Shown here: one piece after another, positions 6,007-12,264 of the stretch
How the letters are laid out: each line of letters starts with the position of its first letter
How positions within the stretch are numbered: the first letter of the stretch is position 1
Assembly: GCA_036502925.1 (NCBI GenBank)
Contig: DASXXS010000372.1
Location: 1 to 13,532 of the forward strand
Reading direction: 5' to 3'
Length of the DNA: 13,532 nt
Source: VAZQ01 sp036502925
GTDB lineage: Bacteria; Pseudomonadota; Alphaproteobacteria; Rhizobiales; Xanthobacteraceae
Made by a program: the position numbers and the translations under genes
The notes under the pieces: model-generated
What the model was told of the DNA's origin: nothing
The model's input: only the letters and a program-made list of their open reading frames with translations
Database searches by the model: none

Positions 6007-7158
6007 CTAGGCAGGCCCCTGGGCGCCGGCGACCCAGGTCGCAAGCACGTTGATACTGCTTGGCTCGAATGCCACCATGTCGGCGCGATAGCCGGGCGCC
6101 AGCCGGCCGAGCGCGTGGCCAAGACCGATGAAGCTTGCCGGATTGGTCGACGCCAAGCGCAACGCTTCCGGCAGGGACAGCCCGAGCAGCTTGACGCAAT
6201 TGCAGACCGCTCCGGCCATGGTCAGGACGCTGCCGGCAAGCGTTCCATTGGCGCTGACGCAGCGCCCGCCATCGCTCGTGATCTGCCGATCGTGCAGCAT
6301 GAAAGTTGATTGCCCGCCCCCGACCGGGGGCATCGCATCCGTGACGAGCATCGGATGGCCGGCGCCGCGCAGAGCCAGACGCAGCATTGCCGGATCGACG
6401 TGCACGCCGTCGACGATCAGGCCGTACCAGGCGTCGGGCGATTCGAGCGCCGCGGCGATCGGACCCGGTTCGCGGCTTGCGAGCGGGCGCATCGCATTGA
6501 ACAAGTGGGTAAAGCCTGAAACTCCCTCGGCCATGGCTTGCCGGGTCTGGGCGTAGGTCGCCATGGAATGGCCAAGCGATAAACGAATACCGGTCTGCGC
6601 CAGTCGTCCAAGAAAACCGGGCGGCACTTCTTCCGGCGCCAATGTCACGAGCATTTCGCCCTTTCGCGGCAGCGCGAGAATTTCCAGGTCCATGGGCGTC
6701 GGCGCGCGAATGGCGCGGACATCGTGGATGCCGGGCTTGCCGGGCGACAGGAACGGCCCTTCGAAGTGAATGCCCAGCACGCTCGGCTCGCCAGCGATCG
6801 ATGCCTCCATGGCGGCCAGCGCGGCTTTCATCTTGGCGGGCGAATCGCTGATGAGCGTCGGAAGAAACCCAGTCGTTCCAAACTTGCGATGGGCAGCCGC
6901 GATGGCGGAAATGGTCGCGACGGTCGGGCTGTCGTTGAAGAGGAGATCGGCGCCGCCGTTGACTTGAAGATCGATGAAGCCGGGCGCAAGCCAGGCCGCT
7001 GGCGGCAGAGTGCAAACCTGGATGTCTGCGGGCAGTTCGGGCTGCGGCACGACTGCGCGGATGCTGGAGCGCTCGATCACGACAGCGGCTTTGGCATGCA
7101 GGCTCACGCCATCGAAAACATGCTCTGCCGCCACCGCATAGGGTCTGGGATCGCTCAT
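6007..7158 (-). CDS. nagA: N-acetylglucosamine-6-phosphate deacetylase
   Basis: 383 residues, normal for NagA. It removes the acetyl group from GlcNAc-6-phosphate to give glucosamine-6-phosphate and acetate, in the cytoplasm. Visible landmarks: PGFIDLQVNGG (59-69), GIHFEGPFLSPGKPGIHD with metal ligand Glu133, SLGHSMA with His196, FTHLFNAM with His217, DGVHVD with His253, LVTDAMPPVGG with catalytic Asp274, and a closing GRLAPGYRADMV typical of the amidohydrolase beta-sandwich. The numbering is almost the same as in E. coli NagA (Glu131, His195, His216, Asp273). Its ATG overlaps the stop of the SIS gene by four bases (ATGA), so it is the last gene of the kinase-SIS-nagA operon. Its own ribosome site is weak, as expected for coupled translation. 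It receives GlcNAc-6-P from the kinase and from MurQ. Confidence 0.96.
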   Translation of the reverse strand: MSDPRPYAVAAEHVFDGVSLHAKAAVVIERSSIRAVVPQPELPADIQVCTLPPAAWLAPGFIDLQVNGGADLLFNDSPTVATISAIAAAHRKFGTTGFLPTLISDSPAKMKAALAAMEASIAGEPSVLGIHFEGPFLSPGKPGIHDVRAIRAPTPMDLEILALPRKGEMLVTLAPEEVPPGFLGRLAQTGIRLSLGHSMATYAQTRQAMAEGVSGFTHLFNAMRPLASREPGPIAAALESPDAWYGLIVDGVHVDPAMLRLALRGAGHPMLVTDAMPPVGGGQSTFMLHDRQITSDGGRCVSANGTLAGSVLTMAGAVCNCVKLLGLSLPEALRLASTNPASFIGLGHALGRLAPGYRADMVAFEPSSINVLATWVAGAQGPA

Positions 7159-8177
7159 CTTGTCCGGGTGACCTTGCGCAGATGGCGCGGCGCACGAATG
7201 TCCGTGCCGCGGCGCTTGGCGAGACGGCCCAGGACGCCATAGAAGCTTTGCACCAGACAGGCGGCGTCCGTCCCGGGATGATCGGCCGGCAATGCGGGCA
7301 GCCCGAGGGCACCGCCACCGCCGGTACGCAGCACCGTGGCTCCCTTGCGGTCGAGATTTGCAGCGAGCTCTTGCAAGCCGGCGGCGGCCGCATCGGTGGG
7401 CGCGAACATGAGAACCGGATAGCCTGGCGACACCATCGCAATGGGCCCGTGGAGAAATTCAGCGCCGCTAAAGGCTTCCGCGTGGAGGTTGCAGCCTTCC
7501 TTGAGCTTCAATGCGGCTTCGCATGCGATGGCGAGCGTCGGTCCGCGGCCGAGGATCGCGATGCTGGAGGCGCCCGTCAGAACCGGCAGGGCCGCTCGCC
7601 AGTCGAGCTCGGATGCGGCAGCCAGGCGTCCAGGCAGGCGTTCGATCGCGGCTGCGAGCGCGGGATCCTCGGCCCAGGCTGCGAGGAGGCGCAACAGCAC
7701 GGCGAGCGTGGCCACGAAGGTCTTGGTCGCGGCCACTTCGGTCTCGGGTCCGGCACCCATCGGCAGCACGATATCGCAGGCGGCCGCGAGCGGACTGTCG
7801 ACGTCGTTGACGATTGCGGCGGCGAGCGCGCCCGCCGTCCTGGCCATCACGGCTGATTCGATGAGATCATCGCTTTGCCCGGATTGCGAAATTGCCAGGA
7901 ACAGCTGGCCGCTGAGCGAAAGCTGCTTGCGGTAGACGCTGGCGGTACTCGGAGCGATGCTCGCCACCGGGATGCCGAGGTCGTTTTCGATCAGATGCTT
8001 GCCGAAAGCAGCCGCGTTGGCCGAGCTGCCGCGCGCGCAGGTGACGATGACACCGGGCCTCCTTTGCCTGAGATGGTGCACAAGCGCGGCCAGCGGCACT
8101 GAAAGGGCTTCGGCCTGCCGCAGCACGATCCCGGGCACTTCGCGAAATTCGGTCCACATCTGCGCATCGCCGCTCAT
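7155..8177 (-). CDS. SIS-domain glucosamine-6-phosphate deaminase (NagB-II type)
   Basis: 340 residues with two sugar-isomerase (SIS) domains and no glutaminase domain. First SIS: CARGSSANAA (47-56), SQSGQSDD (97-104) and ETEVAATKTF (145-154). Second SIS: ILGRGPT (208-214), EAALKLKEG (220-228), AEAFSGAEFLHGP (233-245). The C-terminus APRHLRKVT resembles the end of GlmS. This is a GlmS isomerase half used alone, the arrangement of NagB-II / GlmD-like deaminases, which turn glucosamine-6-P into fructose-6-P and ammonia and replace the unrelated NagB. Lying between a GlcNAc kinase and nagA, overlapping each by four bases, it fits that step exactly. The ATG at 8177 has GGAG at 8189-8186 (spacing 8); a second Met at residue 7 is possible. 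An AgaS-like isomerase for another amino sugar is the main alternative. Confidence 0.9.
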   Translation of the reverse strand: MSGDAQMWTEFREVPGIVLRQAEALSVPLAALVHHLRQRRPGVIVTCARGSSANAAAFGKHLIENDLGIPVASIAPSTASVYRKQLSLSGQLFLAISQSGQSDDLIESAVMARTAGALAAAIVNDVDSPLAAACDIVLPMGAGPETEVAATKTFVATLAVLLRLLAAWAEDPALAAAIERLPGRLAAASELDWRAALPVLTGASSIAILGRGPTLAIACEAALKLKEGCNLHAEAFSGAEFLHGPIAMVSPGYPVLMFAPTDAAAAGLQELAANLDRKGATVLRTGGGGALGLPALPADHPGTDAACLVQSFYGVLGRLAKRRGTDIRAPRHLRKVTRTR

Positions 8178-9109
8178 CGGCCGCGCTCCACACGCGGAGC
8201 GTGACCGCACAAGCGCTCGACCGCGGCACCGGCCAGCCGCAAAGCGCCGTCGAGCGCATCGCCGGCGGGTTGCACCAGATGGCGTTTCGTCTCGTCTGCA
8301 AGCCAAGGCTCGATGGGGCCGGCCAGTCCGCCGACCAGGCAAAGCCGATCTGCTCCAATGGAGATGAGGCGCGCCGCCAACGCATCGACATGCCGGGCCG
8401 CGCGCCGCATGAGCTCGACCGCCACCGGATCGTTCGCCGCGAGGTGATCCACGATCGCAGGCGCCAGCGAGCCCAGGTCCTTGGGCGCGGCGTTGGCGCT
8501 CCACCGAACGATCGCGTGCGGATCCGAATGGAACCTTTCGAACAAGGCGGACAGCAAGCCGGTCCAGGGGATGCGGCCGTCGTGCGCCCACAGCAGCCGG
8601 CGCAGCGCTTCGCGTCCGAGCCAGGCTCCGCTGCCCTCGTCCGAAACCGCCAATCCCCATCCGCCGAACCGGAACTGCCGTCCCGCGACCTCGGCCCAGC
8701 CGATGCTGCCGGTTCCGACCACGATGACGGCGCCATCGCGGCCCGCATGCGCTCCCACGCAGGCCGCCTGGGCGTCGGTGGTCACGACCATGTCATGATA
8801 GGGATGCCGATGCCGTTGTGCAGCGGCCCGGCAGCTCGGCTCGCTCGCCCCGGCGACGCCCAGGCAAGCAACAATCCTGCAAGAATCGCGGGTGGAGAGC
8901 CCGGCCTGGCGCAAGCATTGAGCCCCGGCCTGGAACACGGCTGCGAAGCTTTCCTCCATGTCCGAACGGATATTCGCCGGACCGGCGACAGCCTCCGCCA
9001 GGGTCGTACCGCCCGTGGTCGCGAGGCGCGCGCGACATCGGGTCCCGCCCCCGTCGACACCGAGCAGGAGCAAGCCGGACCCTGGAAAGACTTCGTTTTC
9101 GATAACCAT
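8174..9109 (-). CDS. BadF/BadG-family amino-sugar kinase (GlcNAc kinase, possibly MurNAc/GlcNAc kinase MurK)
   Basis: 311 residues, of the ASKHA fold. Phosphate-1 loop LGVDGGGTRCRARL (16-29), putative catalytic Asp112 in TTDAQAACVGA, phosphate-2 VVGTGSIGWA (130-139), SDEGSGAWLG (156-165), adenosine motif LVGGLAG (258-264) and a closing DALDGALRLA (284-293). It would phosphorylate N-acetylglucosamine at O6 in the cytoplasm. The divergent neighbour is murQ, whose substrate MurNAc-6-P must come from somewhere. The BadF-family MurK of Clostridium acetobutylicum phosphorylates both GlcNAc and MurNAc, so dual specificity is a reasonable inference here. The ATG at 9109 is the first possible start (an in-frame TGA lies directly before it) but has no clear ribosome site, and the first ~12 residues are unlike the family; a start nearer the LLLLGVDGG segment is possible. 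First gene of a three-gene operon. Confidence 0.9.
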   Translation of the reverse strand: MVIENEVFPGSGLLLLGVDGGGTRCRARLATTGGTTLAEAVAGPANIRSDMEESFAAVFQAGAQCLRQAGLSTRDSCRIVACLGVAGASEPSCRAAAQRHRHPYHDMVVTTDAQAACVGAHAGRDGAVIVVGTGSIGWAEVAGRQFRFGGWGLAVSDEGSGAWLGREALRRLLWAHDGRIPWTGLLSALFERFHSDPHAIVRWSANAAPKDLGSLAPAIVDHLAANDPVAVELMRRAARHVDALAARLISIGADRLCLVGGLAGPIEPWLADETKRHLVQPAGDALDGALRLAGAAVERLCGHAPRVERGR

Positions 9110-9144
9110 TCAGGCCATTAACACCATAGAACCATTCTGGATCG

Positions 9145-9152
9145 AACGCGTT
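9145..9152. promoter_or_regulatory. Palindrome AACGCGTT in the divergent control region
   Basis: A perfect 8-bp palindrome centred on CG sits in the 82-base space between the divergent kinase and murQ genes, just downstream of the putative minus-strand -10 box. Such CG-centred sites resemble the core of LacI-family operators. The symmetry does not extend well outward, and no regulator gene is in the window, so this is only a candidate site. Confidence 0.22.
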
Positions 9153-9155
9153 TCA

Positions 9156-9184
9156 ATTATAAAGCATTTGCAATAGGATGTAGC
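9156..9184 (-). promoter_or_regulatory. Possible promoter for the kinase-SIS-nagA operon
   Basis: On the minus strand a perfect TATAAT -10 box (9161-9156) lies 17 bases from GCTACA (9184-9179), a poor -35. Transcription would start near 9149 and give a leader of about 40 bases before the ATG at 9109. The same short region also has to hold the murQ promoter. Confidence 0.3.
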
Positions 9185-9191
9185 TACGCGC

Positions 9192-10094
9192 ATGGACACG
9201 GAACGCCCCAGTCCCCGGTATTCAGGCATCGACCTCTGGGAACCTGCCGACATCCTGGATGCGATGATCGAGGGACAATTTGCCGCCGTCTCCGCGGCAC
9301 GCGAAGCGCGCTTCGAGCTGGAGCGCGCCGCCGCCGCCGTCGAAGCGCGCCTCAAGCATGCCGGCCGCCTGGTTTATGTCGGCGCCGGCACGTCCGGACG
9401 GCTGGCCGTTCAGGATGGCGCCGAGCTGGTCCCGACCTTCAATTGGCCGCAAGACCGTCTGCTGCTGCTGATCGCGGGCGGCCGCGATGCGCTGCTTCGG
9501 TCGGTTGAAGGCGCGGAGGACGAGGTCGAGCATGGCGCGCGCATCGTGCGCCAGCACGCAATCGACCAACGCGATGCGCTGATCGCCGTGGCCGCGAGCG
9601 GTACCACGCCCTTTACGCTGGCCTGCCTGCGGGAGGCGAAGCGACGCGGCGCATTGACCGTCGGCATCGCCAACAACCGCGACACACCGATCTTGAACGA
9701 AGCCGACCACGCCATCTTTCTCGATACCGGTCCCGAGCCCATCGCCGGCTCGACGCGCATGAAGGCCGGCACAGCGCAACGCATCGCCCTCAACATGCTT
9801 TCCTCGCTGCTGATGATCCGGCTCGGCCGGGTCTATGAAGGCCTGATGGTGGACGTGCTGGCGGTGAATCAGAAGCTCATGCGGCGCAGCGAGGAAATGC
9901 TGCTCAAGCTGACCGCCGCAAGCCTCGAGGATGTGCGCCAGGCGCTGCAACAGGCCAACGGCAACGTAAAGCTGGCGGTTCTGCTGCTGCGGGGCTGTAC
10001 CATGGAAAAAGCCCAGGCGCTGCTCGATCGCGCGCACGGAGAGCTGCGGGCAGCGTTGCAGCTGCTGGAGCTGCGCGGCTCCGACGCGGCTTGA
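9192..10094 (+). CDS. murQ: N-acetylmuramic acid 6-phosphate etherase
   Basis: 300 residues, as usual for MurQ. The enzyme removes the D-lactyl ether from MurNAc-6-phosphate to yield GlcNAc-6-phosphate and lactate in peptidoglycan recycling. Diagnostic segments: TERPSPRYSGIDLWEPADIL at the N-terminus, YVGAGTSGRLAVQDGAELVPTF (62-83), AGGRDALLRSVEGAEDE (95-111), VAASGTTPFTLACL (133-146) and the signature GPEPIAGSTRMKAGTAQ (180-196), then LMVDVLAVNQKL. Glu78 and Glu106 correspond to the two catalytic glutamates of the E. coli enzyme (Glu83, Glu114). The usual AAECPPT is GAELVPT here, a mild deviation. The ATG at 9192 has AGGA at 9175-9178, rather far away (13 bases). Transcribed divergently from the kinase operon, whose NagA takes its product. 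No anmK or transporter gene is adjacent; the next gene downstream is an unrelated exported hydrolase. Confidence 0.96.
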   Translation: MDTERPSPRYSGIDLWEPADILDAMIEGQFAAVSAAREARFELERAAAAVEARLKHAGRLVYVGAGTSGRLAVQDGAELVPTFNWPQDRLLLLIAGGRDALLRSVEGAEDEVEHGARIVRQHAIDQRDALIAVAASGTTPFTLACLREAKRRGALTVGIANNRDTPILNEADHAIFLDTGPEPIAGSTRMKAGTAQRIALNMLSSLLMIRLGRVYEGLMVDVLAVNQKLMRRSEEMLLKLTAASLEDVRQALQQANGNVKLAVLLLRGCTMEKAQALLDRAHGELRAALQLLELRGSDAA

Positions 10095-10242
10095 AGAGTC
10101 GTCCCCCCTTTCGGTTGAGCCGGCAAACGGTGTAGGTTTGTCCGCAGGGCTGCTGACGGGGCGTGCCGGCGTCGCGGCAGGCGAGCGTTGCGAAAATCAC
10201 ATCACTCCGGATTTCCAAGGTCGCCAATTGGAGGGATCAGTC

Positions 10243-11124
10243 ATGACACGACTCGTTGTTGTGATCCTTGCTTCTCTGCTGCTGCTTGGTTCCCGCGCCG
10301 GCGCGCAAGAACGATCGGAGCCGGCGGCAAAGGACGCAACGGTCTTCGGCTACCGGCTGCACTACCTTGAAGCGGGACGCGGCGAGCCGGTCATTTTGCT
10401 GCATGGGACCGGCGGGGAGGCCGCCCGCTGGATGCCGACGATCCAGGGCCTCGCCGCCAATTTCCGCGTCATCGCGCTCGATCAGATCGGCTTCGGGCAG
10501 TCGGACAAGCCGCTCACGCTTTATCACAGCGGGGTATTCGCCGGGTTTCTCGCGCAATTCATGAAAACGATCGGCGTGCCGAAGGCGGCCGTCATGGGTC
10601 AATCCATGGGGGCCGGAGTCGCCCTCTACCTCACGGTGCACCATCCCGAGATGGTCGACCGGCTGGTGCTGGTCGACGGCGGCGGCTACCGCGCGGCCTC
10701 CGATGCGCCGGCGGCTGCGCCCAACTGGCATAATCGGCAAATTGCCAATGCCGGGACGCTCGAGGAGAGCCGCGAATATTTGGAGAAGCTCTACTATGAC
10801 CACAGCTTCGTGACCGACAAGCTGGTGGAGCAGAACCTCATCCTGCGTCTGCGTTCCGCCTATACGGCTGAAAGCATGCAGACGGCGAGTGAAAGAGGGC
10901 TGGGCGGGGTCACCGAGAACGAGGTGCGCGCGATCAAGGCGCCGACGCTTCTGATCTGGGGAATGAATGACCCGCTGTCCTCGGTCGCCAACGCCGACAA
11001 GCTCAACAGTGCCATCAAGAATTCCCGCAAGATCCTGTTCGAAAAGGCGGGCCACTATCCGTTCCTGGAGCACGCGGACAAATTCAACCAAGCGGTGCTG
11101 GAGTTCCTGAAGTCGCAGTCTTGA
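10243..11124 (+). CDS. Exported alpha/beta-fold hydrolase
   Basis: 293 residues from the ATG at 10243, chosen for its strong GGAGGG (10230-10235, spacing 7) and because it starts a signal peptide (MTRLVVVILASLLLLGSRAGAQ, cleavage near residue 21). The open frame extends upstream without a ribosome site. Hydrolase landmarks: LHYLEAGRGEPVILLHGTGG (39-58) with the HG oxyanion motif, ALDQIGFGQSDKP (78-90), nucleophile Ser121 in GQSMG, Asp243 in WGMNDP and His271 in EKAGHYPFLEH. The cap region around residues 150-220 is typical of the group that includes C-C bond hydrolases of aromatic ring cleavage products and simple esterases. The export signal argues for a periplasmic esterase or similar rather than a ring-cleavage enzyme. 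The substrate is unknown. 148 bases after murQ and 92 before the acetamidase, on the same strand; co-transcription is possible. Confidence 0.88.
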   Translation: MTRLVVVILASLLLLGSRAGAQERSEPAAKDATVFGYRLHYLEAGRGEPVILLHGTGGEAARWMPTIQGLAANFRVIALDQIGFGQSDKPLTLYHSGVFAGFLAQFMKTIGVPKAAVMGQSMGAGVALYLTVHHPEMVDRLVLVDGGGYRAASDAPAAAPNWHNRQIANAGTLEESREYLEKLYYDHSFVTDKLVEQNLILRLRSAYTAESMQTASERGLGGVTENEVRAIKAPTLLIWGMNDPLSSVANADKLNSAIKNSRKILFEKAGHYPFLEHADKFNQAVLEFLKSQS

Positions 11125-11216
11125 AATTGCCCGGTGCACTGTCGGGCCGGTCGGCGCCGGCAAGCCGAGAGATCATTTTCCAAGTCGCGGCCACGCACTT
11201 GAACGGGAGACGATCC

Positions 11217-12239
11217 ATGACACGCCAGGGGTTCGGTCTATGCCTCGGTGCAGCCGTCATCTGTGCGGCCGCGCAGGCGCAAGCCGCCGACAAAATCTAT
11301 GAGCTGAAGCCGTCGGCATCGACCGTGCATCGCGGCTTCTTTGACGCCTCGCTCAAGCCGGTGTTGACGATCGACACGGGCGATATCGTGCGGCTGTGGA
11401 CCGCCACCGGCAATCCCCGCTACTTCGAGAGTCTCGGCGTGGCCAAGGAAAAGATCCCGCCGGAGCTCTACGCCGCCTACGAAGGAGCGCCGGGCGAAGC
11501 GCGCGACGACCACAATCTCGACGGACCGATCGCCGTGCGCGGCGCCGAACCAGGCGATACGGTGGAAATCAGAATTCGAGCCGTCGACCTCTGGCTGCCG
11601 ATCGCGGCGATGAGCTTCCGGGCGAACAAAGGTTCGCTGCCGGAAGACTTTCCCTATTCGCGCGACCGCGTGTTTTTCATCGATCCCGCCAAGCGGGTGA
11701 TCGAGTTTGCTCCGGGGGTCAGCGTTCCGGTGAAGCCGTTCTGGGGCGTCATCGGCGTGGCGCCGCCGCGCTCGATGGGCCGGGTGCCGAGCGGACCGCC
11801 GAACGTGTTCGGGGGCAACATGGACAATCACGACCTGCAGCCCGGAACCAGCCTGTTTCTGCCGGTTCACGTACCGGGCGCATTGATTTCGATCGGCGAT
11901 GGACACGCGGTGCAGGGCGACGGAGAGGTCGGAATGTCCGCCGTCGAGACGTCGCTCAGGGGAGAGATCCAGGTGGTGTTGCACAAGGGAATGCAAATCA
12001 CCTGGCCGCGAGCGGAAACACCGACGCATTACATGACGATGGGCCTGCACGAGGACCTCAACCAGGCCGCCAAGATCGCAACCCGCGAAATGCTCAATTT
12101 TATCGTGGAGACCAAGGGTCTGCACCGCGACGACGCGCTCATGCTGCTGAGCGCCGCCATGGACCTGCGCGTGACGCAGATTGTCGACGGCACGAAGGGC
12201 GTCCATGCGCTCTTGCCGAAAGCGATTTTCCACAAATAG
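11217..12239 (+). CDS. Exported acetamidase/formamidase-family protein
   Basis: 340 residues. The ATG at 11217 has GGGAGA at 11205-11210 (spacing 6) and starts a signal peptide ending near AQAA-DK (residue ~24). The family (FmdA/AmdA) is shown by TVHRGFFD (36-43), LTIDTGDIVRL (50-60), LDGPIAVRGAEPGDTVEI (101-118), FGGNMDNHDLQPG (198-210), the conserved block GDGHAVQGDGEVGMSAVE (227-244) and THYMTMGLHEDL (270-281). Members hydrolyse short amides such as formamide or acetamide to ammonia and the acid; several exported relatives have no proven substrate. The best studied formamidases are cytoplasmic, so the leader is notable. It follows the alpha/beta hydrolase by 92 bases and is convergent with an amidohydrolase 25 bases further on. 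The family call is strong; the substrate is open. Confidence 0.92.
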   Translation: MTRQGFGLCLGAAVICAAAQAQAADKIYELKPSASTVHRGFFDASLKPVLTIDTGDIVRLWTATGNPRYFESLGVAKEKIPPELYAAYEGAPGEARDDHNLDGPIAVRGAEPGDTVEIRIRAVDLWLPIAAMSFRANKGSLPEDFPYSRDRVFFIDPAKRVIEFAPGVSVPVKPFWGVIGVAPPRSMGRVPSGPPNVFGGNMDNHDLQPGTSLFLPVHVPGALISIGDGHAVQGDGEVGMSAVETSLRGEIQVVLHKGMQITWPRAETPTHYMTMGLHEDLNQAAKIATREMLNFIVETKGLHRDDALMLLSAAMDLRVTQIVDGTKGVHALLPKAIFHK

Positions 12240-12245
12240 GCCGGC

Positions 12246-12262
12246 CGCGGCAGCTCGCCGCG
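12246..12262. terminator. Possible bidirectional terminator hairpin
   Basis: CGCGGC (12246-12251) and GCCGCG (12257-12262) form a perfect 6-bp GC stem with a 5-base loop. The hairpin fills the 25-base gap between two convergent genes. There is no T-run on either strand, so it is a stem without the classical tail; placement is the main argument. Confidence 0.35.
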
Positions 12263-12264
12263 AA

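Noticed and set aside
5840..7441. 533-codon minus-strand frame across nagA and the antitoxin
   Set aside because: It reads out of frame with nagA, whose five metal and catalytic residues are all in place; the long frame is a codon-bias artefact.
7867..8748. 293-codon minus-strand frame between the kinase and SIS genes, considered as a fusion
   Set aside because: The kinase and SIS frames are each complete and meet in a 4-base ATGA overlap; the third frame has no motifs.
10095..10242. Promoter or RNA element between murQ and the alpha/beta hydrolase
   Set aside because: No pair of -35/-10 boxes with acceptable spacing and no clear hairpin; only the ribosome site at 10230-10235 stands out.
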